Assembly (NCBI GenBank): GCA_950295325.1
Contig: OX485809.1
Location: forward strand, 3,472,001 to 3,536,000
Direction: 5' to 3'
DNA length: 64,000 bases
Source of the DNA: Polytrichum commune
Lineage: Eukaryota; Streptophyta; Polytrichopsida; Polytrichales; Polytrichaceae
Shown here piece by piece: positions 49,342 to 60,588 of this stretch (its first letter is position 1; each line of letters opens with the position of its first letter). The position numbers were made by a program, and so were the translations under genes. The notes below the pieces were generated by a model, which worked only from the letters and a program-made list of their open reading frames with translations, made no database searches and was not told where the DNA came from.

Positions 49342-50380
49342 TCACTTGTTGACAATTCAAAGATGAAAAATAGGAGTCGCCAAAAGGAAGGTGTTACTTT
49401 AAGGTGTTGCTGCCTTAGAATGTAGATTTTGTTTCATAACACCTATTGAAGGAGAGAGGGAATTATTGTATATACAAGCATACGTCTCATCCATCCAACA
49501 TACAAACTCAATCCCCTATAATTTTGTTGCCAATTCATCTCAAATGACCTTGAGTTTGACTATTCAAGGTCTTTTAAACTAATTACAGTGTCAAATTATG
49601 TAATAAAATAAAATCCCCTTCAAACTTTTATGTTGGATGAATAAGAGGTACTCTTGTATATGATAATTCCCTCACTCCCCTGCCAAAGATGTAATATTAA
49701 AATGTTTCCTTTTGAAGGTTGGTTGTTTACTCATCCCAACTTAGTTTCACTAAACTAATTTGGGTTTCTAACTCCAGTCTAAGAATCAATTGGCTAAAAC
49801 AAAAGAAATCATGGTCCTACGATAGTTATTAACATTTTCAACCCCCCCTCCCAAGGTTCACCCTCCCTTTTGGTAGGGTTTATTTATGCACCCATACAAT
49901 GTGGCCAAATATTTATGGCAACTGTGAGGCCAAACCACCCACCCTTATGTGTCATAGTCCGGGTGAGGGCATGGAACTCACATTGATCCCTATGTCATTC
50001 TCAATGTCACATGATCGCGCTCCACTGCATTACACATTGATGTGGACACACCAGTTTCTTTATAACATGAGCATGAGCATTGAAAAATGCTCCTCTCCTT
50101 TATTGCACTCTTCCACACAAACTCACAAAACCACACACAATCCCTCACCTAAAATTCACTCCCTAATTTCACCACATTACATTGAGTGGCTCCCTAATCC
50201 TCCACTAACCCCATTTACTAGCCTAATCCCTTGTTTTCACCCTAGCCAACCCTTCCACCATGTAAGGTAGTACTAATACTAACCCCCCTCTATACTAATT
50301 AAGGTCAGCCTCGGTCCCCTAAGCACAAAATTACGTTGTTCGGCTCGGGGACGCTACCCGTCATCGCCCGTCACTGGGCA
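49342..50380. other. End of repeat E and spacer
   Basis: Repeat E continues to about 49440. The rest holds no supported gene; the frame 49899-50270 is low-complexity and Ser/Pro/His-rich and is not credited. Confidence 0.35.
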
Positions 50381-50389
50381 GGCCGTCAG

Positions 50390-51085
50390 TCCCTGGGCCG
50401 GCAGTTAGCCACCGAGCTTCTTCCTTGCTGTTCAGCCACAAGCTAACTCTCTGCTGTCTAGCCATTGAACTTCCCCCTTGATGTTCGTCCCCGAGCTCAG
50501 CTCAATGTTGTGCGGCCCCTGAGCTAACTCTCTGCTGTCTAGCCACCGAGCTCCTCCTTGTTGTTTGTCCCCGAGCTCCGCTCAATTCTGTTAGGCCATC
50601 GAACTAACTCTTTGCTGGTCGGCCCCGAGCTCAACTCATTGCTGGCTAGCCACCGAGCTCCCGTTCTTTTCTGTTCGGCCACGAGCTCAGCTAAATGTTG
50701 TCTAGCCACTGAGTTCCCCCCTTGTTGTTCGTCCCCGAGCTCAGCTCAATGTTGTGCGGCCCCTGAGCCAACTCTCTGCTGTTTAGCCACCGAGCTCCTC
50801 CTTGTTGTTCGTCCCCGAGCTCAGCTCAATTCTGTTAGGCCATTGAACTAACTCTTTGCTAGTCAGCCCCGAGCTCAACTCATTGCTGGCTAGCCACCGA
50901 GCTTCCTCTTTTCTGTTCGGCCACGAGCTCAACTCAATGTTGTCTAGCCACTGAGCTTCCCCCTTGCTGTTCGTCCCCGAGCTCAGCTCAATTATGTTAG
51001 GCCATCGAACTAACTCTTTGCTGGTCGGCCCCGAGCTCAGCTCATTGCTGGCTAGCCACCAAGCTCCCGCTCTTCGGAGCCTGGG
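50390..51085. repeat. Higher-order satellite: about 245-bp units made of about 30-bp subunits
   Basis: The subunit resembles CCGAGCTCAGCTCAATGTTG then TCTAGCCAC with variation. Higher-order units start at GTTCGTCCCCGAGCTCAGCT near 50483, 50727 and 50972. The GC content is far above the flanks and GAGCTC (a palindrome) occurs in nearly every subunit. Both strands remain open for long stretches (plus 50558-50851, minus 51145-50783), giving repeats such as ASNELSSGPTSKELVRWPN, but this follows from the repeat length being near a multiple of three. Confidence 0.85.
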
Positions 51086-51781
51086 AACCGAGCTTCCTCC
51101 TTCGCCTTCTCGTTCTGCAACTCTAACCGGAACCACCACACACAAAAACCAACAACTTTTTTCTCTCTTTTTCCCCGCATTTCTCCACCCCCTTAATTAG
51201 GAATCCGAACCAGGCTTATCCATAAGTCACCCCTTCAACCCTTAAACCAACACTCTAAGGCCCTAATGCGAACATTAAACCCGAACCCCTTGTGGGCAAG
51301 CTCCACTCCCAATTCGGACACCTAACCCGGCCTTAAGCCCAAGCTCACATCCCCTCTCCCAATAACAAAAGTACTAACTACCATTACTCTAACTAAAACT
51401 AATTAACACTAACCCTCTCCCAACACACAAATGACGTAAATCACTTGTTAACCCAAAAACACACTAAACCCAAGGGTTACACTCTTTTTAATTTTGAGTT
51501 ATCAATCACAATGAACAAAAATCAAACCCCTAATAACTTTTGAAATTAACCACACATGTGGGCACCATTTTGGGCTCACATCAACCATAAAAGTGGAGGT
51601 AACAATGTTGGAAACCTATTATAGCTTTTTGTTCTTATTTTTTGAGTAATTTTGATATAAAAAATAGTAGCATTGATTGCCTTGAGCTAGTCTAGCAAGA
51701 TGCAATTGCGATGAATTAATCATAAACTTATAGGGGGTCAGTATCTACTAGAAGCCTTAACATGGTTGTCGCGAATCCTAA

Positions 51782-52280
51782 GGGCCACTTCACACAGGAG
51801 ACTGAGAGCCCGTGACCATCACACTTCGAGCACTCTCATTGGTGGAAAAAGGCAGAGCCGGTCCAAGTTCGCTTCACACTACTCTTAAGGGACCAATGGA
51901 GTAAGTGAATGCAAGATGGATGTAAAGACTACATGGATTCCTACATACCATTAAATGGATCATGTTTCATGGTCATTGGACTATTTCCAAAAACCACCTC
52001 TTGGAGGTAGGCCTAACACAAATTCAGGAGACCATGGCACTCCAAACGCTCACGACCATTGGTTTATTTTATTTTTATCATGTGTGAGGACCTGCATGAA
52101 TAGAAATTCATTGCGATAGCATTTGGTTGACGGCCCCATCACATATGACTTTGCACTACACTTGAGGATCCTAACCACACTACATGACTTTTGAGGTGTC
52201 TTGGGATGGCCTTTGGACACTTTCTTTTGGGCTCTCACAATTACATGGTCACGGCTCTTGGCTCACGTGTGAAATGGCCC
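51782..52280. mobile_element. Family B MITE, full length (499 bp)
   Basis: Left GGGCCACTTCACACAGGAGA, right GGCTCACGTGTGAAATGGCCC, TAA on both sides (51779-51781, 52281-52283). It is very close to the 44485 copy over the full length, which suggests recent mobility of the family. Confidence 0.92.
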
Positions 52281-52431
52281 TAAGCTTACATTTGAGACAT
52301 TCATGCTTTAAAATTTGTATTTAAAACATGGGTTGCACAACAAAAACGCCATGATGTTATCCAATATTCTTACATTCATGAACATTGATACGATGTCCTC
52401 GAATTCTAAACATGTATTTTGTTTGTTTGTT

Positions 52432-52853
52432 GGCTCTGTTTGTAGGACAGAGACTATGCATCAACTTCTTCGTTTCAAGAGCAAATTTCTTAACCACTTT
52501 GTGTTCACACTTGGACGTTACTTGTTCTTGTTATTTTTGGTCCACTTTATGTAATGTGGATGTTAACTATAGTTTATATAAGTGCTCCCTAAAATACATT
52601 GAAAGAAATCTAGTTAACTATAGTTATTTCGGCAGTTCTTGATTATTTATTTTAAAAAAATTGGGTGATAAATGATTAGCTTCAATCCTTGACCCATATT
52701 TGAGAAGAAGGTGCACAAAATCCAAGAAAGGTTTGGTATAGTGAATAGCCATGGATTGGCATGAGCAAAGTAATCAACTACAATTGTAGTCTTTCATAGC
52801 AAAGGACAGAGCCTCACGGTTCTACCGTTTTCTTGTTTATTTGTTTGTTTGTT
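52432..52853 (-). mobile_element. Family C repeat, inverted relative to the copies at 62-63 kb
   Basis: Starts GGCTCTGTTTGTAGGACAGA and ends AAGGACAGAGCCTCACGGTT. Contains GCAAATTTCTTAACCACTTT and GTTAACTATAGTTATTT. The ends GGCTCTGT and ACAGAGCC are short inverted repeats. Confidence 0.75.
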
Positions 52854-53220
52854 TGTATGATACAACCACTTGTGAATTTTGTATAGATGTTTGTTACCAA
52901 AATGTTTTTGGGAATTCACACAACTTGTAGATTTTAAAAAGACACAATGAAAGACCATTGTGGAAAACGGTCAATATCCCCTTGCCCGTAGCTAGCTTCA
53001 TAAGCTCGTGTTGGGCCTACATGTAATGTCCACCTATACCTAAAAACGAAAGCATCTCTCATCACGCCAACCCTTTCTTTGTAAGTGTCAACTATCTCTT
53101 TTTGATACACTCAATCCTTATCATACAAGACTCGTTTCAACATACTTGTAGATGTTGTCAACAAGGTTATCAAAAATTCAAATACGTTCACATACATTAT
53201 TCTACTTGTCGATTCATTTT
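52854..53220. other. Spacer, nothing recognised
   Basis: No gene or bounded element supported. Confidence 0.3.
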
Positions 53221-53224
53221 CTTT

Positions 53225-53385
53225 GTAAATGATCATATAGGGTCCCCAAAGCATGTTTTATTGTTGAGCTTGGAATGGTCAACATTTTTATTAATCACGT
53301 AGTTCATTCTCTTTTAAACACATGTCCGTTCCTAGAACTACACCACTCAAATATAGGCAACACTTCATTGAAGATCGGTGACCAA
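53225..53385 (-). mobile_element. Family A MITE, right-half copy
   Basis: Contains GCTTGGAATGGTCAACATTT, CTCTTTTAAACACATGTCCG and CACCACTCAAATATAGGCAA. Same half as the 15-16 kb copies. Confidence 0.6.
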
Positions 53386-54490
53386 ATTTGGACTACTTCC
53401 CTTAGGTGTTTAAAAAGCATTTTTATTACACACAATGCACTGGTATTATCACATTATGTAGTGAAGTTCATTAAATATAATCAAACACTAAATATTCCTT
53501 TTTTTTGGTGTAGTTCTAAATTGAAGGATAGTCCAACCATTGTATTATTCCATACAAAATTTAAGTAAGTGACTATTACCATTACTCCATCGGTAAAAGA
53601 TAGGAAACCACACGGGTGGGAAAGTGGTCTTTTGTTACATGGAACATCATATAGTGATCATGCCCACATTTACATTAGTTCTAGTCAACTTGAGTGGTCA
53701 ATATAGCCAAGTCCTCAAAGGAGCAACTTCGATTTCCAAGATATTAAGATATGAACTCTCTATTGTCTACTAAAGTCTCGACCTTTGCAAATTGCTTGAC
53801 TCTACCAACTTCAAGTTTTGGAGGACTTTCTATGATCTTTGTTGTCTAAACAAAGATACAAAACCAAACTTTCCTGATACAACATTATTCCACATAATAT
53901 CTTCAGTTATGTGGACTTTCATGTGTATATAGGAAACATACCAAAGACTAGGTTTCCTTATTGTCATTGTATTTTGGTTATTTGATGTGGTCATCACATC
54001 TTTACATTCTTCTTCTTCTTTTTTCTTTTTTTATTCCTTGTTTTTCCTCTTCGATTGAAGCTTGAATTTAAAGCAAGGATGTTCAATGAAATGATGCACA
54101 CATTTTAGATTAGACATACAAGATCACGACTGTTTGTTTGGGTTCAAGGAATTGGATATGAATATACATCAATCATACACAAATGTACAAGATTAGAGTT
54201 GGAAATAGTATACCACTTGTTGTAGTTGACAAACGTCAACTTACAGTCTTTAAATCAAAAATTAGATGGTCATCACGAGACCCTAAAAGACTCATGTGAT
54301 CACAAAGTGGTCACTCACGTCTTCAAAATCCTCTTGATTTATGAAAAGTGTTATTTTTTTCTCCTCATGTTTATGTAATAATTTATAATTTATAACAATT
54401 TATAACTATATAACTATATAATTATATATATATTTCACTCAAGTACCATGCAAAATTTAACTCAGGAATGAAGTACGTATGTGGAAAGGT
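53386..54490. other. AT-rich spacer, nothing recognised
   Basis: No supported gene or bounded element. Confidence 0.35.
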
Positions 54491-54494
54491 AAAA

Positions 54495-54578
54495 AACATG
54501 TTATTTATAGAGTTCACTACACAAGGAATTTGTCTAGCTTATTGATGAACATGTTATTTATAGAGTTCACTACACAAG
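54495..54578 (+). repeat. Direct repeat of 31 bp
   Basis: AACATGTTATTTATAGAGTT followed by CACTACACAAG occurs at 54495-54525 and again at 54548-54578, a 53-bp period. The second copy overlaps the left end of the element at 54575. Confidence 0.9.
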
Positions 54579-54942
54579 TTGAAAACCACGTGCGAACAAA
54601 GTTTGCTACCCCTATATTATATGCCATAGATAATTTTAAAAATTATGATGTTTTTTCTATATATACATATCCATTGATAATATCTTTTGTATATTTTTGT
54701 GAAATTTTTAGTCATCTCCATTTTTCTAGTAATTTTTTAGTTCAATTCTGCGTCATTCTAGTTAGAAACGGTATGTTTTCTAGAAAAAACAAATTATCAA
54801 ATTTGGTTATCAATTTTTACTATGTAATAGATACCATGTATATGTACTCATAATTTATTTTTTTGATAAAAGTTTGACCCATTTTGTTGATGCAACTTAG
54901 AAAAAGTAGATTTTTTTTTGTTCGCACGTGGTTTTCAACTTG
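54575..54942. mobile_element. MITE with perfect 26-bp inverted ends (368 bp)
   Basis: CAAGTTGAAAACCACGTGCG at 54575-54594, continuing AACAAA, is exactly mirrored at 54917-54942. ACA precedes the left end and follows the right end, a possible 3-bp duplication. The interior is very AT-rich and non-coding despite an open frame crossing it (54479-54853). Confidence 0.85.
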
Positions 54943-55740
54943 ACAATGGAGTGACCTCCCCGTGGGTTCCAACCACTCATAGCAAATCTCGAGAGGTGTG
55001 GTCTAATAGTTGTTGTTTATTTTAAAGAAGATGATTTCTTACGGAGGTCATTGCTAGTGTTTGGGTTGGAACTCTATTGATGAAGCGGAAACTTTTACCC
55101 ATCCACACCTTTTGTTTTCGTCATCAACTCTAAATTAGAGTGACATGCGAATCACGGCTTGTAATGTTTTCATGCATCTCATGGGACTGCAAATTTTAGC
55201 TATATCCATGTTTGATAACAAAAAATGTTATTATAAAGAATATAAAGAATGACGATTATGTTATCAATGCTAACAACTATGAGCCTACCAACACTAGCAT
55301 ATTTGGAGAGTCTCGTTGTTTGGAGCCTAACACCTCAATTACGGGATGTTTGATCTCATCAAACCATAGCTTGATTCTTGAATGTCCAAGGAACCCCCAC
55401 AAGGCTTCTCAACTTCATTATGTTATTGAACTCCTTGGATGCAGTCCATTGGACCAAGTATTTGACGAGCATAATTCTCCTGTAATCTAGGGATTTCTGT
55501 TTACAAAGAAGACTCAAGTTGTGTACGGTAAAGTTTTCACCGAGCAACTATAATTTATTGCAGTTTTTTTAATCGCAACTTCTGTTTTTTTGGGAAAGAG
55601 AGTGTCATCTTGTTGCTTAGTAAACTCATGTTGTATTTTAAGCTTTACGTATACGTTTTGATAGTTAATCTTCGATTTTTTTTTTGGGGGGGGGCACAAA
55701 TTGAAAATTAAAATGAAAGAATAACCAAAATATAACCACG
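54943..55740. other. Spacer, weak coding-like fragment
   Basis: The open plus stretch at 55212-55490 reads SLILECPRNPHKASQLHYVI and LLGCSPLDQVFDEHNSPVI, which is mildly protein-like, but I see no family, exon boundary or start context. Confidence 0.25.
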
Positions 55741-55744
55741 TTGG

Positions 55745-56050
55745 GATAACCAACACAAACCAAGGGGAAAGCAAGAAATAATGCCCATCTGGGGCCTAAC
55801 CTTCCACGTGACCACTTAGTTACTCCAGGTTATAATAAGACCTTTGACCCCCCCCCCAAATCGTATTGAATTCGTTAAGAACATCTTGGTAGGCAACATC
55901 CAGGGCCTTCTCCAAATCCACGAGGGTCCGTTGCCACTCAATACTAGGATAATCCTGCAAGGCGTCCCAAATGACTTGACTTGTTTTCTCAATGGGCCAT
56001 TGCAACACATCGAACACCAGATCATTCCGTTAGCGCTAAATGATTCACGG
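55745..56050 (-). pseudogene. Decayed element-protein fragment with a frame-breaking G tract
   Basis: The minus strand reads MFDVLQWPIEKTSQVIWDAL, QDYPSIEWQRTLVDLEKALD, VAYQDVLNEFNTIWG, then a run of ten G (plus-strand C 55848-55857), then in the other frame VKGLIITWSN, a stop, and VVTWKVRPQMGII. The protein character is clear on both sides, so an expansion or contraction at the G run explains the shift. Family not recognised. Confidence 0.4.
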
Positions 56051-56344
56051 AAGACCACTCTTCAAGAAAAAACTAGATGTGGTTGAATTGTTTCAATGTC
56101 TTGCACAGAGGTTGATCAAAAGGGCATTGCACCATAGAAAGGATTAGCTCAGACCAAGGTTCCCTCTTTTGGCAAAGAATTGCCACATGGTATTGGTGGC
56201 GCACTAACATCCTTGTTGAGCAAGTGGACAGCTAAAGAACCTACGTTCCACCAATTCCACCGCCTACGGGGTGCAGTGGGGGCAACTTTTGTCAATCTAT
56301 GCTGAGATTTTCCCAAGCTACTCATTAACCACCACAACCTTTTT

Positions 56345-57302
56345 GAAGGCCACTTATCCACAAATCCCATATCAAGTGCACTTCATTTTCAAGGTCCCAA
56401 ATCCAATATATATGTTCAGTTCCATCGAGTAAATAAGCAATTGACTGGATTTCATCTTCAAAATGAAACCGCCAATAAAGCATGTCATTAACTTGGGAGT
56501 TAAAAATATTACAAAATCCTCATTAGCAACGAAGTTAAAATTTTTGTGACTTACAATTGAAAGGGTCGTTGTCATTCTAAAATGGAACTAAAATTAAAGA
56601 TTTATTTTAATATTTTAATATTATATTTTATAGTTAATACCTTCTACTTTCACAAAGTTTTCATATGCATTTAAACTAGTTAAGTGTGATTGAATGCAAC
56701 TAAGTCTAATAAATTCTGATTAATCTTGATTAATTCTAATTAAACCCAATTAAATCAGTAAGCATGCTAACCAAAATAATTAAGCCTAATTAATTATAAA
56801 ATTTACTTACTGGAATTAATTATGTTTTAATGGAATTAACTCCAGTAAATATAATTTATAATTAATTAGGCTTAATTAATTTGGTAAGCAATTTTCTGAT
56901 TTAAATAGGGTTATTCAGGATTAATCAGAATTAATTAGACTTAGTTACATTCAATCACACTTAATTAATTTAAATGCATATGGATACTTTGTGAAAGTGG
57001 GAAGGTATTAACTAGACTATAAATTTTAACATATAAAAAATAAATCATTGATTTTAGTTTCATTTTAGAATGACAAAGTCCCTTTCAATGGTAAGTCACA
57101 AAAATTATAAGCTCAATGCTAATGAGGATTTTGTAATATTTTTGACTTCCAAGTTAATTACGCGCTTTATTGGCGGTTTCACTTTGAAGATGAAATCCAA
57201 TCAATTGCTTATTTACTCAATGGAAGTGAACATATATGTTGGATTTGGGACCTTGAAAATGAAGTGCACTCAATATGGGATTTGTGGATAAGTGGCCTTC
57301 AA
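56345..57302. mobile_element. Large foldback element, about 960 bp, arms about 480 bp
   Basis: Outer words GAAGGCCACTTATCCACAAA at the left and TTTGTGGATAAGTGGCCTTC at the right are exact mirrors, and the mirror symmetry runs inward through AAGTGCACTTCATTTTCAAG, GCAATTGACTGGATTTCATC, ATTACAAAATCCTCATTAGC and TGCATTTAAACTAGTTAAGT to a centre near 56822 (AATTATGTTTTAATGGAATTA). A few per cent of positions differ between arms. Frames on each strand (56575-56372 minus, 57070-57291 plus) are the same sequence read from either arm. Confidence 0.92.
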
Positions 57303-58640
57303 GAATGCAAGGACAATAGTTTTTTCGAAGTCAGGCGGGCGGGCAACAATTTTCGGTCGGGTCCAGAAAATATGACGGGTCGTTGCCCCTGCCCAAATAT
57401 TCCTCCCCCGAAAAGTTCGTGTGGGGGGGGGGGGGCGAACTTAACGTCCGCCAAACCCTTGAGGGTGAAGCTTGTCATGTCACCTCTACTTCATGTAAGG
57501 TAAGGAAGTCTTAAAAGACATTTTTTTTCCTCTCTCTTTGCACCCATTTCTTGCCGAATATGAAATAAGCGACTACACTAAATATTGTATTTAGTGTCAC
57601 TTACTATGCATCCACCTCAAGTACCTTGTTAACTCAATTTCCATCGCTATGCTCCTTGTTAGCTCGATCCCCTTACGGTAATTAGAATGGTTTTTAATTG
57701 CTATGGTCAAAACCGACTAAAGTGACCCCGAGTTGGGATTGGCAAACTAGGAGAAGTACATAAGAAGTTAGAAGTAGTACCCACAAGTGGAGCTCCAATG
57801 GAAGCTTTGGCACGAAAATCGCGGCGACAAGTGGCCTTTGGTTGCCTTTGAGAAGTTGCTTTGTAAGCACCAAGTTGTCTGCACAAAGGGGAGGCATGTA
57901 TCATAGGGTACATTTAATATGGATATTAGCCAATAGCCACAAGAATCCGGGTATAGCCAATAGGGCTAGGGCAGAGTTCGGGAAGTTTTTGAAGCCTTAG
58001 TGGCTAATTGCCAGTAGTTGCTACGAAGGGTCGGATGTTTCCCAATTTACATCGGCAACAGCCGGTCTTTTGTAAAATCAATCGGCCAATTGCCTATATT
58101 TTCATCTTTTCATTGGCCAATATCCGCTTAAATGGAATTCATATCGGCACTAATTGTTTTAAAAATGTATGAAAAGTTATTAGAAATCATTTCTTAGTAC
58201 AAAATCTTGAATAAGTGAAAAGAAAGGCATGTTCAAAACTTTAGATTTGAAGAGTTAAAATCCTTGGCAGGAATTGAACCTAGCAATGCCTTCACCACTT
58301 GAAGGCCAAGGGTCCCCCAATTCTTCATAGAAGCAATTGGATTTGGTCATGGAAAGGTTGCATAATTCAATTTAAGGTTCAGGGTACTTCCTCAAGTGCA
58401 TCATCAGATGCCCCAGACAAATAGCGCTTTGGATGCTTCCGGTTGAAATCTAGTAACTCACAAGAAGAATCGGCTACATTTCCGGGACATTTTTTGGTCC
58501 ATCGGCTAATTACCGGAGGATTGAAATTACAGTCGGATTGCCATCCGATGGTTGGAAATTGGGACCGGCCATGAGGGGAAATCCATCGGCTGATAATGAA
58601 CTAGCCATGGGTTTTCCCCGAACATAGGGCTAGGGACTTG
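57303..58640. other. Spacer with a G13 tract and a family A fragment
   Basis: A G run at 57423-57435; a short family A remnant at about 57505-57560 (CTTTGCACCCATTTCTTGCC); words CGGCCAATTGCC and ATCGGCTAATTACCGG repeat at 58080-58520. No gene is supported. Confidence 0.4.
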
Positions 58641-58885
58641 TCATGTCTACGTAAACTCATCCGTTGTGAAGGTGAAAACGTCATGAATTATGTTATAACA
58701 TGTAACTCTCTACATGGTTTTAGACGGTTCCACTCCAGAGATAGAGTCAAAGACCTCACATTAGTATGGTGGTGTCTAATTGGAATGAGCTGGTCATCGA
58801 TCTTGTAAGGATTTTAAAGTTACTCGAGCCCCTTCAACCATGATGGATGGATGAGTTTACGTAGATGCCACGAATCCCAAACCAG
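58640..58885. repeat. Inverted repeat bounded block
   Basis: GTCTACGTAAACTCATCC near 58650 is mirrored by GGATGAGTTTACGTAGATG near 58849-58867, giving about 18-bp inverted ends around about 190 bp. Confidence 0.5.
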
Positions 58886-58902
58886 CTGATGGCAACAAGA
58901 AT

Positions 58903-59390
58903 ACATGTACAACCAATAGCCACAAGGGAGGCTAGAAGTTTGGAGCCCTAAATGAAAACGCAATCAATTCTATCATAGCATGACGATTTGACCCCAAAAT
59001 TAGCATCATATGTCTTGAATTGGATTGGAGGGACTCGTTTGAGATGAATCAACCACAATTATACGGGGAGGTCGGGTTTTTACTAGACTCTTATTTATTA
59101 CCTTGATTAGATTAGTGGGGGTTTGTTTGTACAAACATGAGGCATATTATAGGTACAATTAATACGAGTATAGCCACTAGCCACAAGGGAAACCATAAGT
59201 TTGTGGCCCTAGGTGAAACCACAGTGAACTCTATTATAACATGACGATTTGACCCCAAAATTAGCATCGGATGACTTGAATTGGTTGGAGGGACTCATTT
59301 GTGATGAATTAACCACAATCATTGGGAGGTCATGTCTTTACTAGACCCTTATTACATTTTTTGGTAAAGTTAGTGGGGGTTCAATTCAAT
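58903..59390 (+). repeat. Tandem duplication, unit about 245 bp
   Basis: Unit 1 (from about 58903) and unit 2 (from about 59150) share TAGCCACAAGGGA, CATGACGATTTGACCCCAAA, ATTAGCATC, TTGGAGGGACTC and TTAGTGGGGGTT in the same order. A further fragment of the unit start is at 57920 (TAGCCAATAGCCACAAG). Confidence 0.8.
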
Positions 59391-59533
59391 GAGGTGTGTG
59401 TCTAGCCTTGGCCTACTTAGGGTGATGAATGATCAACTATATTGTAACAGAAAATTGATTTGTAGATTATGATCCACATCCGATGTCAAGACTATCCTCC
59501 TTTTACCTCAGTGAGTTTGTTGGGGGCCTACAA

Positions 59534-60075
59534 CAAATGTTATATTTAGTGTCATGTGGTATTTTATGTCGTTGTGAAAATTTTCTAATAATACATCTTA
59601 TGAACAAGTTCACAAGTATTGTCATCCCAACTTACTTTTAGTTCATTCACTTTTATTTTGGTACATTTTGCATCCTTCCTATTTTTTTTTGGGTAATGGA
59701 ATATCTTCATGGATCATGACATTATTAAGCAGTGTGTGTTCGTTGATGTGGGCCCTACGAATATAACCATGGGATGTCCCAATCTAATGCAAATTAAGAC
59801 TTGATTTGAGTCTCGTTGCACTAGGTTGGGGCATCCCATGGGATATATTCTCATGCCCACATGAACTAATGCACACTACTTAGTAATGTTTTGATGATTA
59901 AAATATGGATGAAAATCCACTTGGAAAGTGACAATAACTGCAACATTGTAAATCCATAATTCCCAAATGATATTAAAAGGAAGGACAATATTTTTAAGTT
60001 AACATTTGGTGTTGGTGACACCACACGGGCAATTTACAATTGGTAATGAGCAAGACAAATAGGAATGATGACACT
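59534..60075 (-). mobile_element. Family D MITE carrying a nested foldback element
   Basis: ATGTTATATTTAGTGTCATG at one end and TTAACATTTGGTGTTGGTGA near the other match, in reverse, the copy at 63571-63935 (AATGTTGTATTTAGTGTCAC, GTTTGGTGTCACTAACACTA). Internal words GAACAAGTTCACAAGTATTG and TGGATGAAAATCCACTT also match. Confidence 0.7.
59727..59885. mobile_element. Foldback element nested in family D
   Basis: Arms of about 70 bp: AAGCAGTGTGTGTTCGTTGA mirrored by AACTAATGCACACTACTT, and CCATGGGATGTCCCAATCTA mirrored by TAGGTTGGGGCATCCCATGG. The loop lies near 59805. It is absent from the related family D copy at 63.6 kb. Confidence 0.8.
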
Positions 60076-60588
60076 AAGGGTGTGATTCCATGTAGGCTAC
60101 TTGCCCACCATATTCTAGTGTGAATAATGAGAAACCCGTTCAAATGTAGATGCAATATAGTGGGATAGGGTTCAAATGTGCCAACTAGCTACTCCCATGT
60201 TCTCAAATTCAGATCCACCTACTAACCTCCTCCTCTTGGTTACCAAGGATGGAGGACCAGACCAACATTGGTTCTCTTGAGTCTTCAACGTGACTCAATC
60301 CTTCGAGTACTATCGCTTGCAAGTCAAATTTTCCTTAGTGGGTGCATGGAAGTCTAGTTCTCCATGTTCACAACCCTGAAGTCACATTCTAGTGGACCAC
60401 CAAGTATGATTGGATGTGTGACTTGTGCTTAACTACATGTAAACACCTCCAACCCACTATTCTCTAGAATCCAATGGACGAGTGGTCTACCTAGAAACTC
60501 ACCCTAAATACAACATTTAGTGTTGCACTTCCCCGAGTCCATTCATGTATGGCATTCCTCAAAAGATCATTAAGTAGGTACATACTTA
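60076..60588. other. Spacer, nothing recognised
   Basis: Apart from a short TACAACATTTAGTGTTGC word near 60513 that resembles a family D end, nothing is supported. Confidence 0.3.

Noticed and set aside
50558..51145. Open frames through the 245-bp satellite as a repeat protein gene
   Set aside because: Both strands are open, the repeat length explains it, and there is no start context or flanking coding sequence.
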